Of a DNA stretch of 64,000 bases, positions 1-9,574 are shown in pieces. Under the pieces are notes generated by a model that was not told where the DNA came from, did not search any database, and saw nothing but the letters and a program-made list of their open reading frames with translations. Position 1 is the stretch's first letter. Every line of letters starts with the position of its first letter. The DNA is from an uncultured Bacteroidales bacterium (GTDB lineage Bacteria > Bacteroidota > Bacteroidia > Bacteroidales > UBA932), in contig ONIQ01000013.1 of assembly GCA_900317925.1 (NCBI GenBank), forward strand, positions 26,029 to 90,028, in the 5' to 3' direction. Made by a program: the position numbers and the translations under genes.

Positions 1-2
1 GC

Positions 3-2720
3 GGCCGCAGCTATGTCTATCAGGCCATGCGCGTCACGGGTGCGGGCAACATCTGGAAACCGGTTCCGGAGACCCTCCCCGGCAAGCTCCCGCAGAAAGT
101 CATTTCCCGCAAGGCGGCTGCCGGATATTCCTCCTATGGCAACCAAATCGGCCTCGCAACCACGCACGTACGCGAAATCATCCATCCCGGCTATACCGCC
201 AAGCGCATGGAAATCGGAGCGGTGGTGGGAGCCGTCAAAGCGGAAAACGTCCGCCGCGAGAGCCCGGTCCCGGGCGATATTATCCTCCTGCTGGGCGGCC
301 GGACCGGTCGGGACGGCATCGGCGGAGCCACGGGATCATCCAAGGAGCATACCGAGGCCTCCCTCGAAACCTGCGGCAGCGAGGTCCAGAAGGGTAATCC
401 GCCGGAAGAGCGCAAACTGCAGCGCCTGTTCCGCCGTCCCGAAGTAACCCGGCTCATCAAGAAATCGAACGACTTCGGTGCGGGCGGCGTGAGCGTCGCC
501 ATCGGCGAACTGGCCGACGGCCTGGACATCTGGCTGGACCGCGTGCCTACCAAATACAGCGGCCTGAACGCCACGGAACTGGCCATCAGCGAATCCCAGG
601 AACGGATGGCCGTGGTCATCGAAGCGAAGGATGAAGCGGCCTTCCGCGAGTTCTGCCGCCAGGAAAACATCGAAACCACCCATGTGGCCGAGGTAACGGA
701 TACCGCTCACATGCGCATGTACTACCACGGAGCGTGCGTGGCCGACCTGGCCCGCAGTTTCATTGACAGCGCCGGCGCCAAGCACTATTCCCGCGCCATC
801 GTCGGTACCGTGGAAGACAAGGAACCTTTCCTCCCGCGCGAAGAGTTCGATGGCAAGACATTGAAAGAGAAACTGTTCAGCCTGATGGCAGACCCGCAGG
901 TCTGCTCGCAGAAAGGCCTGGTGGAAATGTTCGACAGCACCATCGGCCGCTCTACCGTGCTGATGCCCTATGGCGGCATGCTCCAGACCACGGAGACCCA
1001 GGTATCGGTCCAGAAACTGCCTACCGACGGCTACACCGACACGGCCAGTATGATGGCCTTCGGGTACAACCCCTGGCTGGCCTCCTGGAGCCCCTATCAC
1101 GGCGCCGCCTATGCGGTGGTGGAAGCCTGCGCCAAGGTGGTGGCCGCCGGCGGCGACTGGAAAGGCATGCGCTTCTCCTACCAGGAATATTTTGAAAGGA
1201 TGACGGCCGATGCCCACACCTGGGGCAAGCCGCTGGCGGCCCTGCTGGGCGCCTTGAAGATGCAGGTGGCCTTCGGCCTTCCGTCCATCGGCGGCAAGGA
1301 TTCCATGAGCGGCACCTTCGAAGACATTCACGTTCCGCCCACTCTGGTGGCCTTCGGTATCACCACGGTGAATGCCGGAACGGTTATCTCGCCGGAACTG
1401 AAATGGGAAGGCAACAACCTCTACCTGATCCGCCACACCCCGCTGGACAACCGGATGCCCGATGTGGAGCAGCTCAAGGCCAACTGGGACTTCGTACACC
1501 GCGAGATCGAGGCAGGAAACATCGTATCTGCCTTTGCTACAGGTCCTAACGGTGCGGCGGAAGCCCTCTGCAAAATGGCCTTCGGCAATGCCTTCGGCGT
1601 GGAGGTCAAAGCCTCCGAGGAAGATCTCTTCGGCGGCGCACCCGGCTGCATCGTCGTTGAGGCGGAAGGCACGCTGGATTATCCGAACGCGGTCCTGCTC
1701 GGCCATGTCACCTCCGGCGAGGACGGCATGTTGCACATCAACGGAACGTCTGTGGATCTGTTCGAGCTGATGAACGCCAACCTTTCCGGTTGGGCGCAGG
1801 TCTATCCCGACCGGAGCAAGGCCGATTTCAAACGCATCCTCCCGAAAGGAATGGAGGGGGAGAAGCCGTTCAAGGCCCGCAAGGCCGATCTGAAATATCC
1901 CGGCGAGAAAGTGGAAACGCCGGTGGTCTATATTCCCGTTTTCCCGGGCACCAACTGCGACTACGATACCGCCAAAGCCTTCCGCAAGGAGGGTGCCGAG
2001 GTCCGTTTCGGCGTGTTCTGCAACCTCACGCAGGAAGATATCTTCCGGTCCATCGATGAAATGGCCGAATCCCTGAAACAGTGCCACATCCTGGCACTGG
2101 CCGGCGGTTTCTCGGCCGGTGACGAACCCGACGGCAGCGGCAAGTTCATTGCCAACGTGCTCAACAATCCCAAGATTGCCGAACAGGTACACGCCCTGCT
2201 GGATCGCGGCGGCCTCATCCTGGGCATCTGCAACGGTTTCCAGGCCCTGGTAAAATCCGGCCTGCTGCCGTACGGCCGCCTGGGCCAGGTGACCGAGGCA
2301 TCGCCCACCCTCTTCCGCAACGACATCAACCGCCACATCTCCCAGATGGTTACCACGCGTGTGAGCACCACCAATTCCCCTTGGCTGGCCGGCTTGACGG
2401 TGGGCCAGGAGTTCGCCATCCCGGTGAGCCACGGCGAGGGTAAGTTCGTGGTGAGCGAGGAACTGGCCAAAGAACTCTTCAAGAACGGCCAGGTCGCATT
2501 CCAATATGTGGATGCGGTTTCCGATGAGATTACGATGTCCTCGCCCGAGAACCCCAACGGGTCCTATTATGCCATCGAGGGTATCATCAGCAAGGATGGA
2601 CACATCCTGGGCAAGATGGGCCACTCGGAACGGTACGAAAAGAATCTGTTCAAGAACATTGACGACGACCTGGAGCAGCCGCTGTTCCGGAACGCCGTCA
2701 ACTACTTCCGCGGAAAATGA
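3..2720 (+). CDS. purL: Phosphoribosylformylglycinamidine synthase, 5' end outside window
   Basis: Fourth step of purine synthesis: FGAR + glutamine + ATP to FGAM. The reading frame is open from base 3 and continues upstream of the window, so about 905 of the usual roughly 1,230-1,300 residues are visible. The synthase half shows GGKDSMSGTFEDI. The C-terminal glutamine amidotransferase domain begins near FPGTNCDYDTAKAF (about base 1945) with the nucleophile Cys in GICNGFQ (codon 2229-2231) and the later HGEGKF segment. This is the large single-chain PurL, not the split PurL/PurQ/PurS form. Its stop overlaps the purF start by 4 bases (ATGA), indicating translational coupling. It is the first visible gene of the purine operon. 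Family assignment is certain. Confidence 0.97.
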   Translation, partial: GRSYVYQAMRVTGAGNIWKPVPETLPGKLPQKVISRKAAAGYSSYGNQIGLATTHVREIIHPGYTAKRMEIGAVVGAVKAENVRRESPVPGDIILLLGGRTGRDGIGGATGSSKEHTEASLETCGSEVQKGNPPEERKLQRLFRRPEVTRLIKKSNDFGAGGVSVAIGELADGLDIWLDRVPTKYSGLNATELAISESQERMAVVIEAKDEAAFREFCRQENIETTHVAEVTDTAHMRMYYHGACVADLARSFIDSAGAKHYSRAIVGTVEDKEPFLPREEFDGKTLKEKLFSLMADPQVCSQKGLVEMFDSTIGRSTVLMPYGGMLQTTETQVSVQKLPTDGYTDTASMMAFGYNPWLASWSPYHGAAYAVVEACAKVVAAGGDWKGMRFSYQEYFERMTADAHTWGKPLAALLGALKMQVAFGLPSIGGKDSMSGTFEDIHVPPTLVAFGITTVNAGTVISPELKWEGNNLYLIRHTPLDNRMPDVEQLKANWDFVHREIEAGNIVSAFATGPNGAAEALCKMAFGNAFGVEVKASEEDLFGGAPGCIVVEAEGTLDYPNAVLLGHVTSGEDGMLHINGTSVDLFELMNANLSGWAQVYPDRSKADFKRILPKGMEGEKPFKARKADLKYPGEKVETPVVYIPVFPGTNCDYDTAKAFRKEGAEVRFGVFCNLTQEDIFRSIDEMAESLKQCHILALAGGFSAGDEPDGSGKFIANVLNNPKIAEQVHALLDRGGLILGICNGFQALVKSGLLPYGRLGQVTEASPTLFRNDINRHISQMVTTRVSTTNSPWLAGLTVGQEFAIPVSHGEGKFVVSEELAKELFKNGQVAFQYVDAVSDEITMSSPENPNGSYYAIEGIISKDGHILGKMGHSERYEKNLFKNIDDDLEQPLFRNAVNYFRGK

Positions 2721-4120
2721 TCGGCGGTCTTCACGAAGAATGTGGCGTATTTGGCGTCTGGGGAGTTCCCCATGCCGCTGAACTGACCTATTACGCCTTG
2801 CACTCGCTTCAGCACCGGGGACAAGAAGGCTGTGGCATCGTTTCTGTGGGCGAGGACGGTCAGTTGCGCCGTGTCAAGGGCCTGGGCCTGGTGTCCAAGG
2901 TCTTCGACGGCTCCCATCTGGCCCAGCTCCCGGGCGACTGCGCCATCGGCCATGTCCGCTACTCCACGGCGGGCGGCGGCGGGATCGAAAACGTCCAGCC
3001 CTTCTTCTTCCGGCACCATACGGGCGATTTCGCCCTGGCCCACAACGGCAACATCGTCAACTCCTACGAGTTGCGTCGAGAACTGGAAGACATGGGCAGC
3101 CTGTTCCACGCGACCTCCGACAGCGAAATCCTGGCGCACCTCATCAAAAAGAGCACCTTCTCGCAGAACGATCCGCGCATCTTCTCCATCGTAGAGGCGC
3201 TGAACCGCCTGGAGGGAGCTTTTGCCTTCCTCATCATGACCAAAAACCGCATCTACGCGGCCCGCGATAAATACGGTTTCCGGCCGTTGTCGCTGGGACG
3301 TCTGGGCGATGGATACGTGGTGAGCAGCGAGACGTGTGCGTTCGGGGCGGTGGGGGCCGAGTTCATCCGGGACCTGGAACCCGGCGAGGTGGTCACCATC
3401 GACCACCACGGTTTGCGTTGCCGCAAGTATTCCGATTCGATGCGACACGCGATGTGTGCCATGGAATACATCTATTTCTCGCGCCCCGACAGCGACATCG
3501 AAAGCCGCAACGTGCACACCTTCCGCCGCGAAACCGGCCGCCTGCTGGCCACGGAGGCTCCGGCCGATGCCGATATCGTGGTGGGTGTACCCGATTCGTC
3601 GCTCAGTGCCGCCATGGGTTATTCCGATGTGAGCGGTCTGCCCTACGAAATGGGCCTGATCAAGAATAAGTATATCGCCCGGACCTTTATCCAACCCTCG
3701 CAGGAGCTGCGCGATAAAGGCGTGAAAATGAAGTTGTCGCCGGTGCGGAGCATCATCGCCGGAAAGCGGGTGGTGCTGATTGACGACTCCATCGTCCGGG
3801 GGACGACTTCGTTGCGGATCGTCCGGATGCTGCGCGAAGCGGGTGCGACCGAGGTGCACGTGCGCATCGCCAGTCCGCCCATCAAATTTCCCTGCTTCTA
3901 CGGCGTGGACATCAGCACGTACGAGGAGCTGCTGTGCGCTTCGCGGACGGTGGAACAGGCGCGGGAGGCCATCGAGGCCGATTCCTTGGCCTTCCTGTCC
4001 GAACAAGCCTTGTTCGATGCCGGAAAACGGGCCGACCTGTGCCTGGCCTGCTTCAACGGGAAATATCCTACGCCGTTGTTTACGGCCATTGAAAATGCAA
4101 ACAAAGACGGAAAATTCTAA
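2717..4120 (+). CDS. purF: Amidophosphoribosyltransferase (class II glutamine amidotransferase)
   Basis: Commits PRPP to purine synthesis by making 5-phosphoribosylamine from glutamine. 467 residues. The N-terminus reads [13 protein letters not shown]: the Cys after EE is the Ntn nucleophile exposed by removal of a short propeptide. The PRPP-binding loop [14 protein letters not shown] is intact. Cysteines in [13 protein letters not shown], in FPCFYGVD and in the C-terminal CLACF match the four ligands of the Bacillus-type [4Fe-4S] enzyme, so an oxygen-sensitive cluster is inferred. The start overlaps the purL stop by ATGA; purM follows after 8 bases. The identification is secure. Confidence 0.98.
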   Translation: MIGGLHEECGVFGVWGVPHAAELTYYALHSLQHRGQEGCGIVSVGEDGQLRRVKGLGLVSKVFDGSHLAQLPGDCAIGHVRYSTAGGGGIENVQPFFFRHHTGDFALAHNGNIVNSYELRRELEDMGSLFHATSDSEILAHLIKKSTFSQNDPRIFSIVEALNRLEGAFAFLIMTKNRIYAARDKYGFRPLSLGRLGDGYVVSSETCAFGAVGAEFIRDLEPGEVVTIDHHGLRCRKYSDSMRHAMCAMEYIYFSRPDSDIESRNVHTFRRETGRLLATEAPADADIVVGVPDSSLSAAMGYSDVSGLPYEMGLIKNKYIARTFIQPSQELRDKGVKMKLSPVRSIIAGKRVVLIDDSIVRGTTSLRIVRMLREAGATEVHVRIASPPIKFPCFYGVDISTYEELLCASRTVEQAREAIEADSLAFLSEQALFDAGKRADLCLACFNGKYPTPLFTAIENANKDGKF

Positions 4121-4128
4121 TTTACGAT

Positions 4129-5160
4129 ATGGCAGTTGATTACGAAAAAGCAGGCGTGAGCCTGGAAGCCGGTTACGACGTGGTCCGGCGCATCAAGAAG
4201 CACGTCCGTTCTACCGACCGCCTGGGGGTGATGGGCAACATCGGCTCCTTCGGCGGCATGTTCGACCTCAGCGCCCTGGGCGTGAAGGAACCCGTCCTGG
4301 TGAGCGGCACCGACGGCGTGGGTACCAAACTGAAAATCGCCTTTGCCATGGACAAGCACGACACCATCGGTATCGATGCCGTGGCCATGTGCGTGAACGA
4401 TGTGCTGGCGCAGGGGGCGGAACCCCTGGTGTTCCTGGACTATGTGGCCCAGGGCAAGACCTATCCCGAAGTGGTGGAGCAGATTGTGGCCGGCGTGGCC
4501 GAAGGCTGCCGGCAGGCGGGCTGCGCGCTGGTAGGCGGCGAAACCGCCGAAATGCCGGGCATGTATGCCGATGGCGAATATGACATCGCCGGATACACCA
4601 CGGGCGTGGTGGAGAAATCCAAACTCATTGACGGAACCAAGGTGAAAGTGGGCGACGTGCTGGTGGGCATCGCCTCTACCGGCATCCACTCCAACGGATT
4701 CAGCCTGGTGCGCAAGATCTTCACCGATGCCGGTCTGGACCTCCACAAGGTCTATCCCGAACTGGGCAGCGAGCCCCTCGGCCTGGTGGCCCTCACGCCC
4801 ACGCGCATCTACGTGAAGCAGGTGCTGGATGTCATCCGCCAGTGCGATGTACACGGCGTGGCCCACATTACCGGTGGCGGCTTCGATGAAAACATCCCCC
4901 GCATCCTGCGCGAAGGACAGGGCATCCGCGTCAAGGAGGGTTCCTGGGAGATCCTGCCCATCTTCCGCTTCCTGGAGAAGTATGGCATGATCCCGCACCG
5001 CGAGATGTTCAACATCTTCAACATGGGTGTGGGCATGGTGCTGGCCCTGGATGCATCCGAGGCCTCCAAAGCCATTGAAATCCTGGCTGCCCATGGCGAC
5101 AAGGCCACGGTAATCGGCGAGGTAACCGGCACGCCGGGCGTAGAAATCGAACTTTTATAA
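4129..5160 (+). CDS. purM: Phosphoribosylformylglycinamidine cyclo-ligase (AIR synthase)
   Basis: Closes the imidazole ring of FGAM to AIR using ATP, directly after PurL. 343 residues, normal length. The family signature [11 protein letters not shown] and the preceding [14 protein letters not shown] nucleotide/phosphate-binding segment are both present, as is the C-terminal [11 protein letters not shown]. It begins 8 bases after purF and ends 10 bases before purH. The compact spacing puts it in the same transcript. Nothing unusual is visible. Confidence 0.98.
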   Translation: MAVDYEKAGVSLEAGYDVVRRIKKHVRSTDRLGVMGNIGSFGGMFDLSALGVKEPVLVSGTDGVGTKLKIAFAMDKHDTIGIDAVAMCVNDVLAQGAEPLVFLDYVAQGKTYPEVVEQIVAGVAEGCRQAGCALVGGETAEMPGMYADGEYDIAGYTTGVVEKSKLIDGTKVKVGDVLVGIASTGIHSNGFSLVRKIFTDAGLDLHKVYPELGSEPLGLVALTPTRIYVKQVLDVIRQCDVHGVAHITGGGFDENIPRILREGQGIRVKEGSWEILPIFRFLEKYGMIPHREMFNIFNMGVGMVLALDASEASKAIEILAAHGDKATVIGEVTGTPGVEIELL

Positions 5161-5170
5161 TTATTTAGAT

Positions 5171-6730
5171 ATGAGAGCTTTAATCAGTGTTAGTGATAAG
5201 ACCGGCGTGGTAGAATTCGCCGGTCGGCTGGTAGCCGCGGGCTGGGAGATCCTGTCCACGAGCGGCACGATGAAACTGCTTCGCGAAGCGGGTCTTCCCG
5301 TGACGAGCGTGAGCGATGTAACCGGTTTCCCGGAGATTTGCGACGGTCGGGTGAAGACCCTGCATCCCAAGATTCACGGTGCCCTGCTGGCCCGCCGCGA
5401 CGTGCCGGCCCACATGCAGGCCCTGCAGGAAAACGGCATCGAGATAATCGACCTGGTTTGTGTGAACCTGTATCCCTTCCGCGAGACCATCGCCAAACCC
5501 GATGTGACCATGGAAGATGCCGTGGAGCATATCGACATTGGCGGTCCTTCCATGCTGCGCAGCGCCGCCAAGAACTGGGAGAGCGTAACCGTAGTCGTGA
5601 ATCCGGCCGACTATGCCACTGTGCTTCAGGAAATTGAATCGACCGGCAACACCACCCGCGAAACCCGCCTGGCCCTTTCCGCCAAGGCCTATACCCACAC
5701 GGCTGAATACGATATGGCCATCTCGACCTATATGCGTGCCCAGGCCGGCCTGCCGGAGAAGCTCTTCCTGGCCTTCGACGAGAAACAGCCCCTGCGTTAC
5801 GGCGAGAATCCCCATCAGAACGCCAAGTTCTTCCGGGGTCCGGTTGCCGTACCCTATTCCCTGGCCACGGCTCGTCAGCTAAACGGTAAAGAGTTGTCTT
5901 ATAATAACATACAGGATGCTAATGCGGCCCTGAACATTGTCCGCGAGTTCTCCGAGCCCTTCTGCGTGGGCCTCAAGCACATGAACCCCTGCGGCGCCGG
6001 TACGGGCAAGGATGTGGTAGAAGCCTGGACCAAGACCTACGAGGGCGACAAGACCTCCATCTTCGGCGGTATCGTGGCCTTCAACCGCGAGGTGAACCTC
6101 GCCGTGGCCGAACTCCTCAAACCCATCTTCCTGGAAATCATCATGGCGCCTTCCTTCGCCCCCGATGCCCTGGAACTCCTCAGTACCAAGAAAAACCTCC
6201 GTCTCCTGGAAGTCGACATGCCGGCAGTAGGAGCAGCTGCCGGAAAGCAGATGCAACTGGTATCGGTAAACGGCGGCCTGCTGGTTCAGGAGCAGGACCT
6301 GGACATCGTCCCGGTCGAAGCCGGCCAGTGCGTGACGGCCAAAAAGCCCACGGACAAGCAGCTGGCAGACCTGAACTTCACCTGGAAGATGGTCAAGCAT
6401 GTAAAATCCAACGCCATCCTCGTTGGCAAAGACGGCATGGTCCTGGGTGTCGGTGCCGGCCAGATGAACCGCATCGGCTCGGCAAAGATCGCGCTGGAAG
6501 AAGCCGCGGCAACCCTTAAGGAAGCCGGAAAGGATATCCGCACCGAGGGCCTTGTGCTGGCCTCTGACGCCTTCTTCCCCTTCGACGACTGCGTCACCCT
6601 GGCGGCCGAATTCGGCATCACCGCCATCGTCCAGCCCGGCGGCAGCGTCCGTGACGAAGATTCCATCAAGAAAGCCGACGAGTGCGGCATCGTGATGCTC
6701 TTCACTGGACAGCGTCACTTCAAGCATTGA
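5171..6730 (+). CDS. purH: Bifunctional AICAR transformylase / IMP cyclohydrolase
   Basis: Last two steps to IMP: formylation of AICAR by 10-formyl-THF, then ring closure. 519 residues. The N-terminal cyclohydrolase (MGS-like) domain begins MRALISVSDKTGVVEFA and contains GRVKTLHPKIHG. The C-terminal transformylase contains KHMNPCGAGTG, with the Lys-His pair of the active site, and ends VTLAAEFGITAIVQPGGSVR. It lies in the purine operon 10 bases after purM. FolD, encoded two genes downstream, supplies its one-carbon donor. The ATG at 5171 is preceded by an A/T-rich stretch rather than a Shine-Dalgarno. Confidence 0.98.
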   Translation: MRALISVSDKTGVVEFAGRLVAAGWEILSTSGTMKLLREAGLPVTSVSDVTGFPEICDGRVKTLHPKIHGALLARRDVPAHMQALQENGIEIIDLVCVNLYPFRETIAKPDVTMEDAVEHIDIGGPSMLRSAAKNWESVTVVVNPADYATVLQEIESTGNTTRETRLALSAKAYTHTAEYDMAISTYMRAQAGLPEKLFLAFDEKQPLRYGENPHQNAKFFRGPVAVPYSLATARQLNGKELSYNNIQDANAALNIVREFSEPFCVGLKHMNPCGAGTGKDVVEAWTKTYEGDKTSIFGGIVAFNREVNLAVAELLKPIFLEIIMAPSFAPDALELLSTKKNLRLLEVDMPAVGAAAGKQMQLVSVNGGLLVQEQDLDIVPVEAGQCVTAKKPTDKQLADLNFTWKMVKHVKSNAILVGKDGMVLGVGAGQMNRIGSAKIALEEAAATLKEAGKDIRTEGLVLASDAFFPFDDCVTLAAEFGITAIVQPGGSVRDEDSIKKADECGIVMLFTGQRHFKH

Positions 6731-6808
6731 TCCATGGACAGCGTTTATATTTTTCCCAGAAAAAAGTTTGATCAGCAAGTCAGGGAGATCACCCTGGAGC
6801 ATTGTATG

Positions 6809-8053
6809 ATGAAGACCGTTCTCGTCATCGGCGGCGGAGGCCGCGAACATGCCATTGTGGATGCGCTCAGCCGCAGTCCGCAGGTGGGCAAGATTTATTG
6901 TGCACCGGGGAATGCCGGTATCGCCGAACTGGCGGAATGCGTTCCCCTGAAAGAATTGCAAATCGCTGAGTTGAAGGAGTTTGCCATCGCCCATGAGGTT
7001 GACTTGACGGTGGTGGGACCCGAGGTGCCGCTTTCGGCGGGCATTGCGGACGAGTTCCGCGCCGCGGGTCTGCGCATCTTCGGCCCTTCGGCCGCTGCCG
7101 CGCGCATCGAAGCCAGCAAAGATTTCGCCAAGGCGCTGATGGCCCGGCACAACATCCCCACGGCCGCTTATCGCACCTTCTCCGATTTCGACGCTGCCTG
7201 GGAGTATGTCCGGAAGGGCAAATTCCCCGTGGTCCTGAAATACGACGGCCTGGCCGCCGGCAAGGGCGTGGTTATCCCCGAGACGCCCGCCGAGGCCGAA
7301 CAGGCGCTGAAAGACATGCTGCTGGATGAGTGCTTCGGCAAGGGCAAGGTGGTGGTGGAAGAATTCCTCACCGGCCCGGAATTCAGTTTCATGTGCTTTG
7401 TGGATGGTCTTGTGGTAACGCCGATGGTCCTTTCCCAGGATCACAAACGTGCCTTCGAGGGGGACAAAGGTCCCAATACCGGAGGAATGGGCGCCTATTC
7501 GCCCGTTCCCATCATCCCGCAGGAAGACATCGATTTCGCGCTGGAACATATCCTCAAGCCGGTTGCGGCTGCGATGGTCGCCGAAGGCTGCCCCTTCCAG
7601 GGCGTGCTGTACGGTGGCCTGATGAAGACCGCGGACGGCCCGAAGGTGATCGAATTCAACTGCCGTTTCGGTGATCCCGAGACGGAGGTGGTGCTGCCGC
7701 GCCTGCTGACCGATATCTATGACGTGTTCAGTGCGGTGGCCGATGGAACGCCGATGCCGGAACTCGCATGGTCGCAGGAGGTGACCATGGGTTTTGTGAT
7801 GGCATCCAAAGGCTATCCCGGCTCCTACCAGAAAGGTTTCCCGATTGTCCTGCCGGAGATTGCCGTTAGGGTGTACCATATGGGAACGAAGTGCGAGGAG
7901 GGTGTGCTGAAGACGGCGGGTGGCCGCGTGCTGATGGTGGTCGGCAGCGGAAAGACCTTGCAGGAGGCGCACGACCTTGCCCTGGAAACCGTTCGTAACA
8001 TACAGTGCGACAACCTGTTCTATCGGTCCGATATCGGCTGGCGCGTCCTATAA
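6809..8053 (+). CDS. purD: Phosphoribosylamine--glycine ligase (GAR synthetase)
   Basis: ATP-grasp enzyme joining phosphoribosylamine (the PurF product) and glycine. I start it at the ATG of MKTVLVIGGGGREHAI because PurD proteins begin at this Rossmann-like strand. In-frame ATGs at 6806 and 6734 would add 1 or 25 residues; the 25-residue version has no counterpart in the family I know. The resulting length, 414, is typical. Markers include GPEVPLSAGIADEF, the ATP-grasp core VVLKYDGLAAGKGVV and the catalytic EFNCRFGDPETEV. The 78 bases after purH hold a short hairpin (CAGGG-AGATCA-CCCTG, 6780-6795) of unknown meaning. It is part of the purine operon; folD follows after 12 bases. Confidence 0.95.
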   Translation: MKTVLVIGGGGREHAIVDALSRSPQVGKIYCAPGNAGIAELAECVPLKELQIAELKEFAIAHEVDLTVVGPEVPLSAGIADEFRAAGLRIFGPSAAAARIEASKDFAKALMARHNIPTAAYRTFSDFDAAWEYVRKGKFPVVLKYDGLAAGKGVVIPETPAEAEQALKDMLLDECFGKGKVVVEEFLTGPEFSFMCFVDGLVVTPMVLSQDHKRAFEGDKGPNTGGMGAYSPVPIIPQEDIDFALEHILKPVAAAMVAEGCPFQGVLYGGLMKTADGPKVIEFNCRFGDPETEVVLPRLLTDIYDVFSAVADGTPMPELAWSQEVTMGFVMASKGYPGSYQKGFPIVLPEIAVRVYHMGTKCEEGVLKTAGGRVLMVVGSGKTLQEAHDLALETVRNIQCDNLFYRSDIGWRVL

Positions 8054-8065
8054 TTTATCGTGAGT

Positions 8066-8923
8066 ATGGCAAGGATAATCAGTGGAAAAGAACTCTCGGC
8101 CAAGATGAAGGCCGAAATGGCGGAGCAGGTGGCCCTGTTCCCGGAGAAATATGGCCGCGTGCCGCATCTGGTGGTGATTCTGGTAGGGGAGGACCCGGCC
8201 AGCCAGTCCTATGTGCGGGGCAAGGGTAAGGCCTGCGAGGTCGTGGGAATCAAGAATACCACGATCTTGCGTCCGGCTACCATTACCGAACAGGAATTGC
8301 TGGCGTTGATTGCTGACCTGAATGCCGATGAGGGCGTGGACGGCATCCTGGTGCAGTTGCCGCTGCCGGATCACATCAACGAAGACCGCATCATTGCCGC
8401 CATCGACAAAGAAAAAGACGTGGACGGATTCCATCCGCTGAACGTGGCGGCGCTGTGGATGAAACAGCCCTGCACGGTTGCGTGTACCCCGAAAGGCATC
8501 ATCCGGATGCTGGACGAGGCGGGGGTGGAAATTTCCGGCAAACGGGCCGTGGTGATCGGTCGCAGCCAGATTGTGGGATTGCCTGTAGCAAAACTTCTGC
8601 TGGATCGCAACGCGACCGTAACCATCTGCCACTCAAGGACAAAGAACCTTCCCGAAGTGACCCGTCAGGCAGAAATCCTGGTGGTCGCCATCGGCCGCCC
8701 GCGATTTGTGACGGCCGATATGGTGAGCGAGGGAACGGTGGTGATCGACGTGGGCGTGAACCGCGATGCAGCCACCGGAAAGCTTTGCGGCGATGTGGAT
8801 TACGATGCCGTAGAACCGAAGGCATCGGTCATTACGCCGGTCCCGGGCGGTGTGGGTCCCATGACCATTACCTGCCTGATGGAGAACACCATCGCCTGCT
8901 TCCTGAATCGCGTGGCGCGATGA
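8066..8923 (+). CDS. folD: Methylenetetrahydrofolate dehydrogenase / cyclohydrolase
   Basis: Interconverts 5,10-methylene-, methenyl- and 10-formyl-THF with NADP, supplying the formyl group for PurH. 285 residues from ATG 8066 (MARIISGKELSAKMKAE); a GTG two codons upstream is also in frame but less likely. Signatures: SYVRGKGKACEVVGI with the catalytic Lys region, DGILVQLPLPDHI, and the C-terminal PGGVGPMTITCLMENT. It overlaps the next gene by 4 bases (ATGA), which shows it is co-translated with the operon tail. The placement beside purH is functionally logical. Confidence 0.97.
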   Translation: MARIISGKELSAKMKAEMAEQVALFPEKYGRVPHLVVILVGEDPASQSYVRGKGKACEVVGIKNTTILRPATITEQELLALIADLNADEGVDGILVQLPLPDHINEDRIIAAIDKEKDVDGFHPLNVAALWMKQPCTVACTPKGIIRMLDEAGVEISGKRAVVIGRSQIVGLPVAKLLLDRNATVTICHSRTKNLPEVTRQAEILVVAIGRPRFVTADMVSEGTVVIDVGVNRDAATGKLCGDVDYDAVEPKASVITPVPGGVGPMTITCLMENTIACFLNRVAR

Positions 8924-9492
8924 AACTCCTGTTTCTGCATGGTCTGGCCTCGTCGGGTGCCTATAAGATGGCGTCCACCCTGCGCATTCTCCTGCGGTGT
9001 GAGGTCCTCGCGCCCGATCTTCCCATCGAACCGGACCGTGTAGAAGCGTTGTTGGCCGACATCTGCCTTACGGAGCATCCCGACCTGGTGGTGGGACTGT
9101 CCTGGGGCGGTTTTTGGGCGCAGAAGTTGCGGGGGTTGAAGAAGGTCCTCGTGAACCCCGATTTTCACGTTTCGCGGTTGATGCGTTCGAAACTGGGGGA
9201 AGTCGCCTACCTATCGCCCCGTGCCGACGGAGCCCGGTCGTTTTGGATCAGCCCGGAACTGTGCGATGCCTATGAGGCCCTGGAGGCGGTTCAGTTCGAT
9301 GGGTTGGATGCTGCTGAGCGCGCGCTGACCCGCGGCTGTTTTGCCACGGAGGATGAGTTGGTGCACTGCGGGGATGAGTTTGCCCTTCATTACGGCGCCG
9401 CTGCCCGCGTGGACTATCCCGGCACCCATCTGCCCAATTACCCCGAAACCAAGCAGTTCATCCTGCCCGTCCTGCAAGCCCTGGTGGGTTGA
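8920..9492 (+). CDS. YqiA/YcfP-like alpha/beta-hydrolase (UPF0227 family)
   Basis: A 190-residue alpha/beta-hydrolase. It opens MKLLFLHGLASSGAYKM, the oxyanion-loop HG motif, and has the nucleophile elbow GLSWGGF with a Ser flanked by Gly. A late His in PGTHLPNY could be the catalytic histidine. The size and layout resemble the E. coli YqiA/YcfP esterase-like proteins, whose natural substrates are unclear. The start overlaps the folD stop (ATGA), so it is the last gene of the purine operon and ends before the convergent lplA. No link to purine metabolism is visible in the sequence; co-expression is the only hint. Confidence 0.8.
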   Translation: MKLLFLHGLASSGAYKMASTLRILLRCEVLAPDLPIEPDRVEALLADICLTEHPDLVVGLSWGGFWAQKLRGLKKVLVNPDFHVSRLMRSKLGEVAYLSPRADGARSFWISPELCDAYEALEAVQFDGLDAAERALTRGCFATEDELVHCGDEFALHYGAAARVDYPGTHLPNYPETKQFILPVLQALVG

Positions 9493-9574
9493 ATGGGTAC
9501 TGCATTCTTAAGTAGTTGAGTTCCAGACCTTTCTGATTAAATGCTGATATACAGTTATTTAGGAATGTCTGTTG

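Noticed and set aside
336-2624. A 762-codon open frame antisense to purL
   Set aside because: Shadow of the real gene; PurL motifs on the plus strand are complete.
6734-6808. N-terminal extension of PurD (25 residues)
   Set aside because: PurD proteins start at the MKTVLVIGGGG strand; the extension has no counterpart and would begin 3 bases after the purH stop.
9508-9524. TAAGTAGTTGA shared with the sequence at 58.5 kb
   Set aside because: Eleven identical bases are expected many times by chance between two places in 64 kb.
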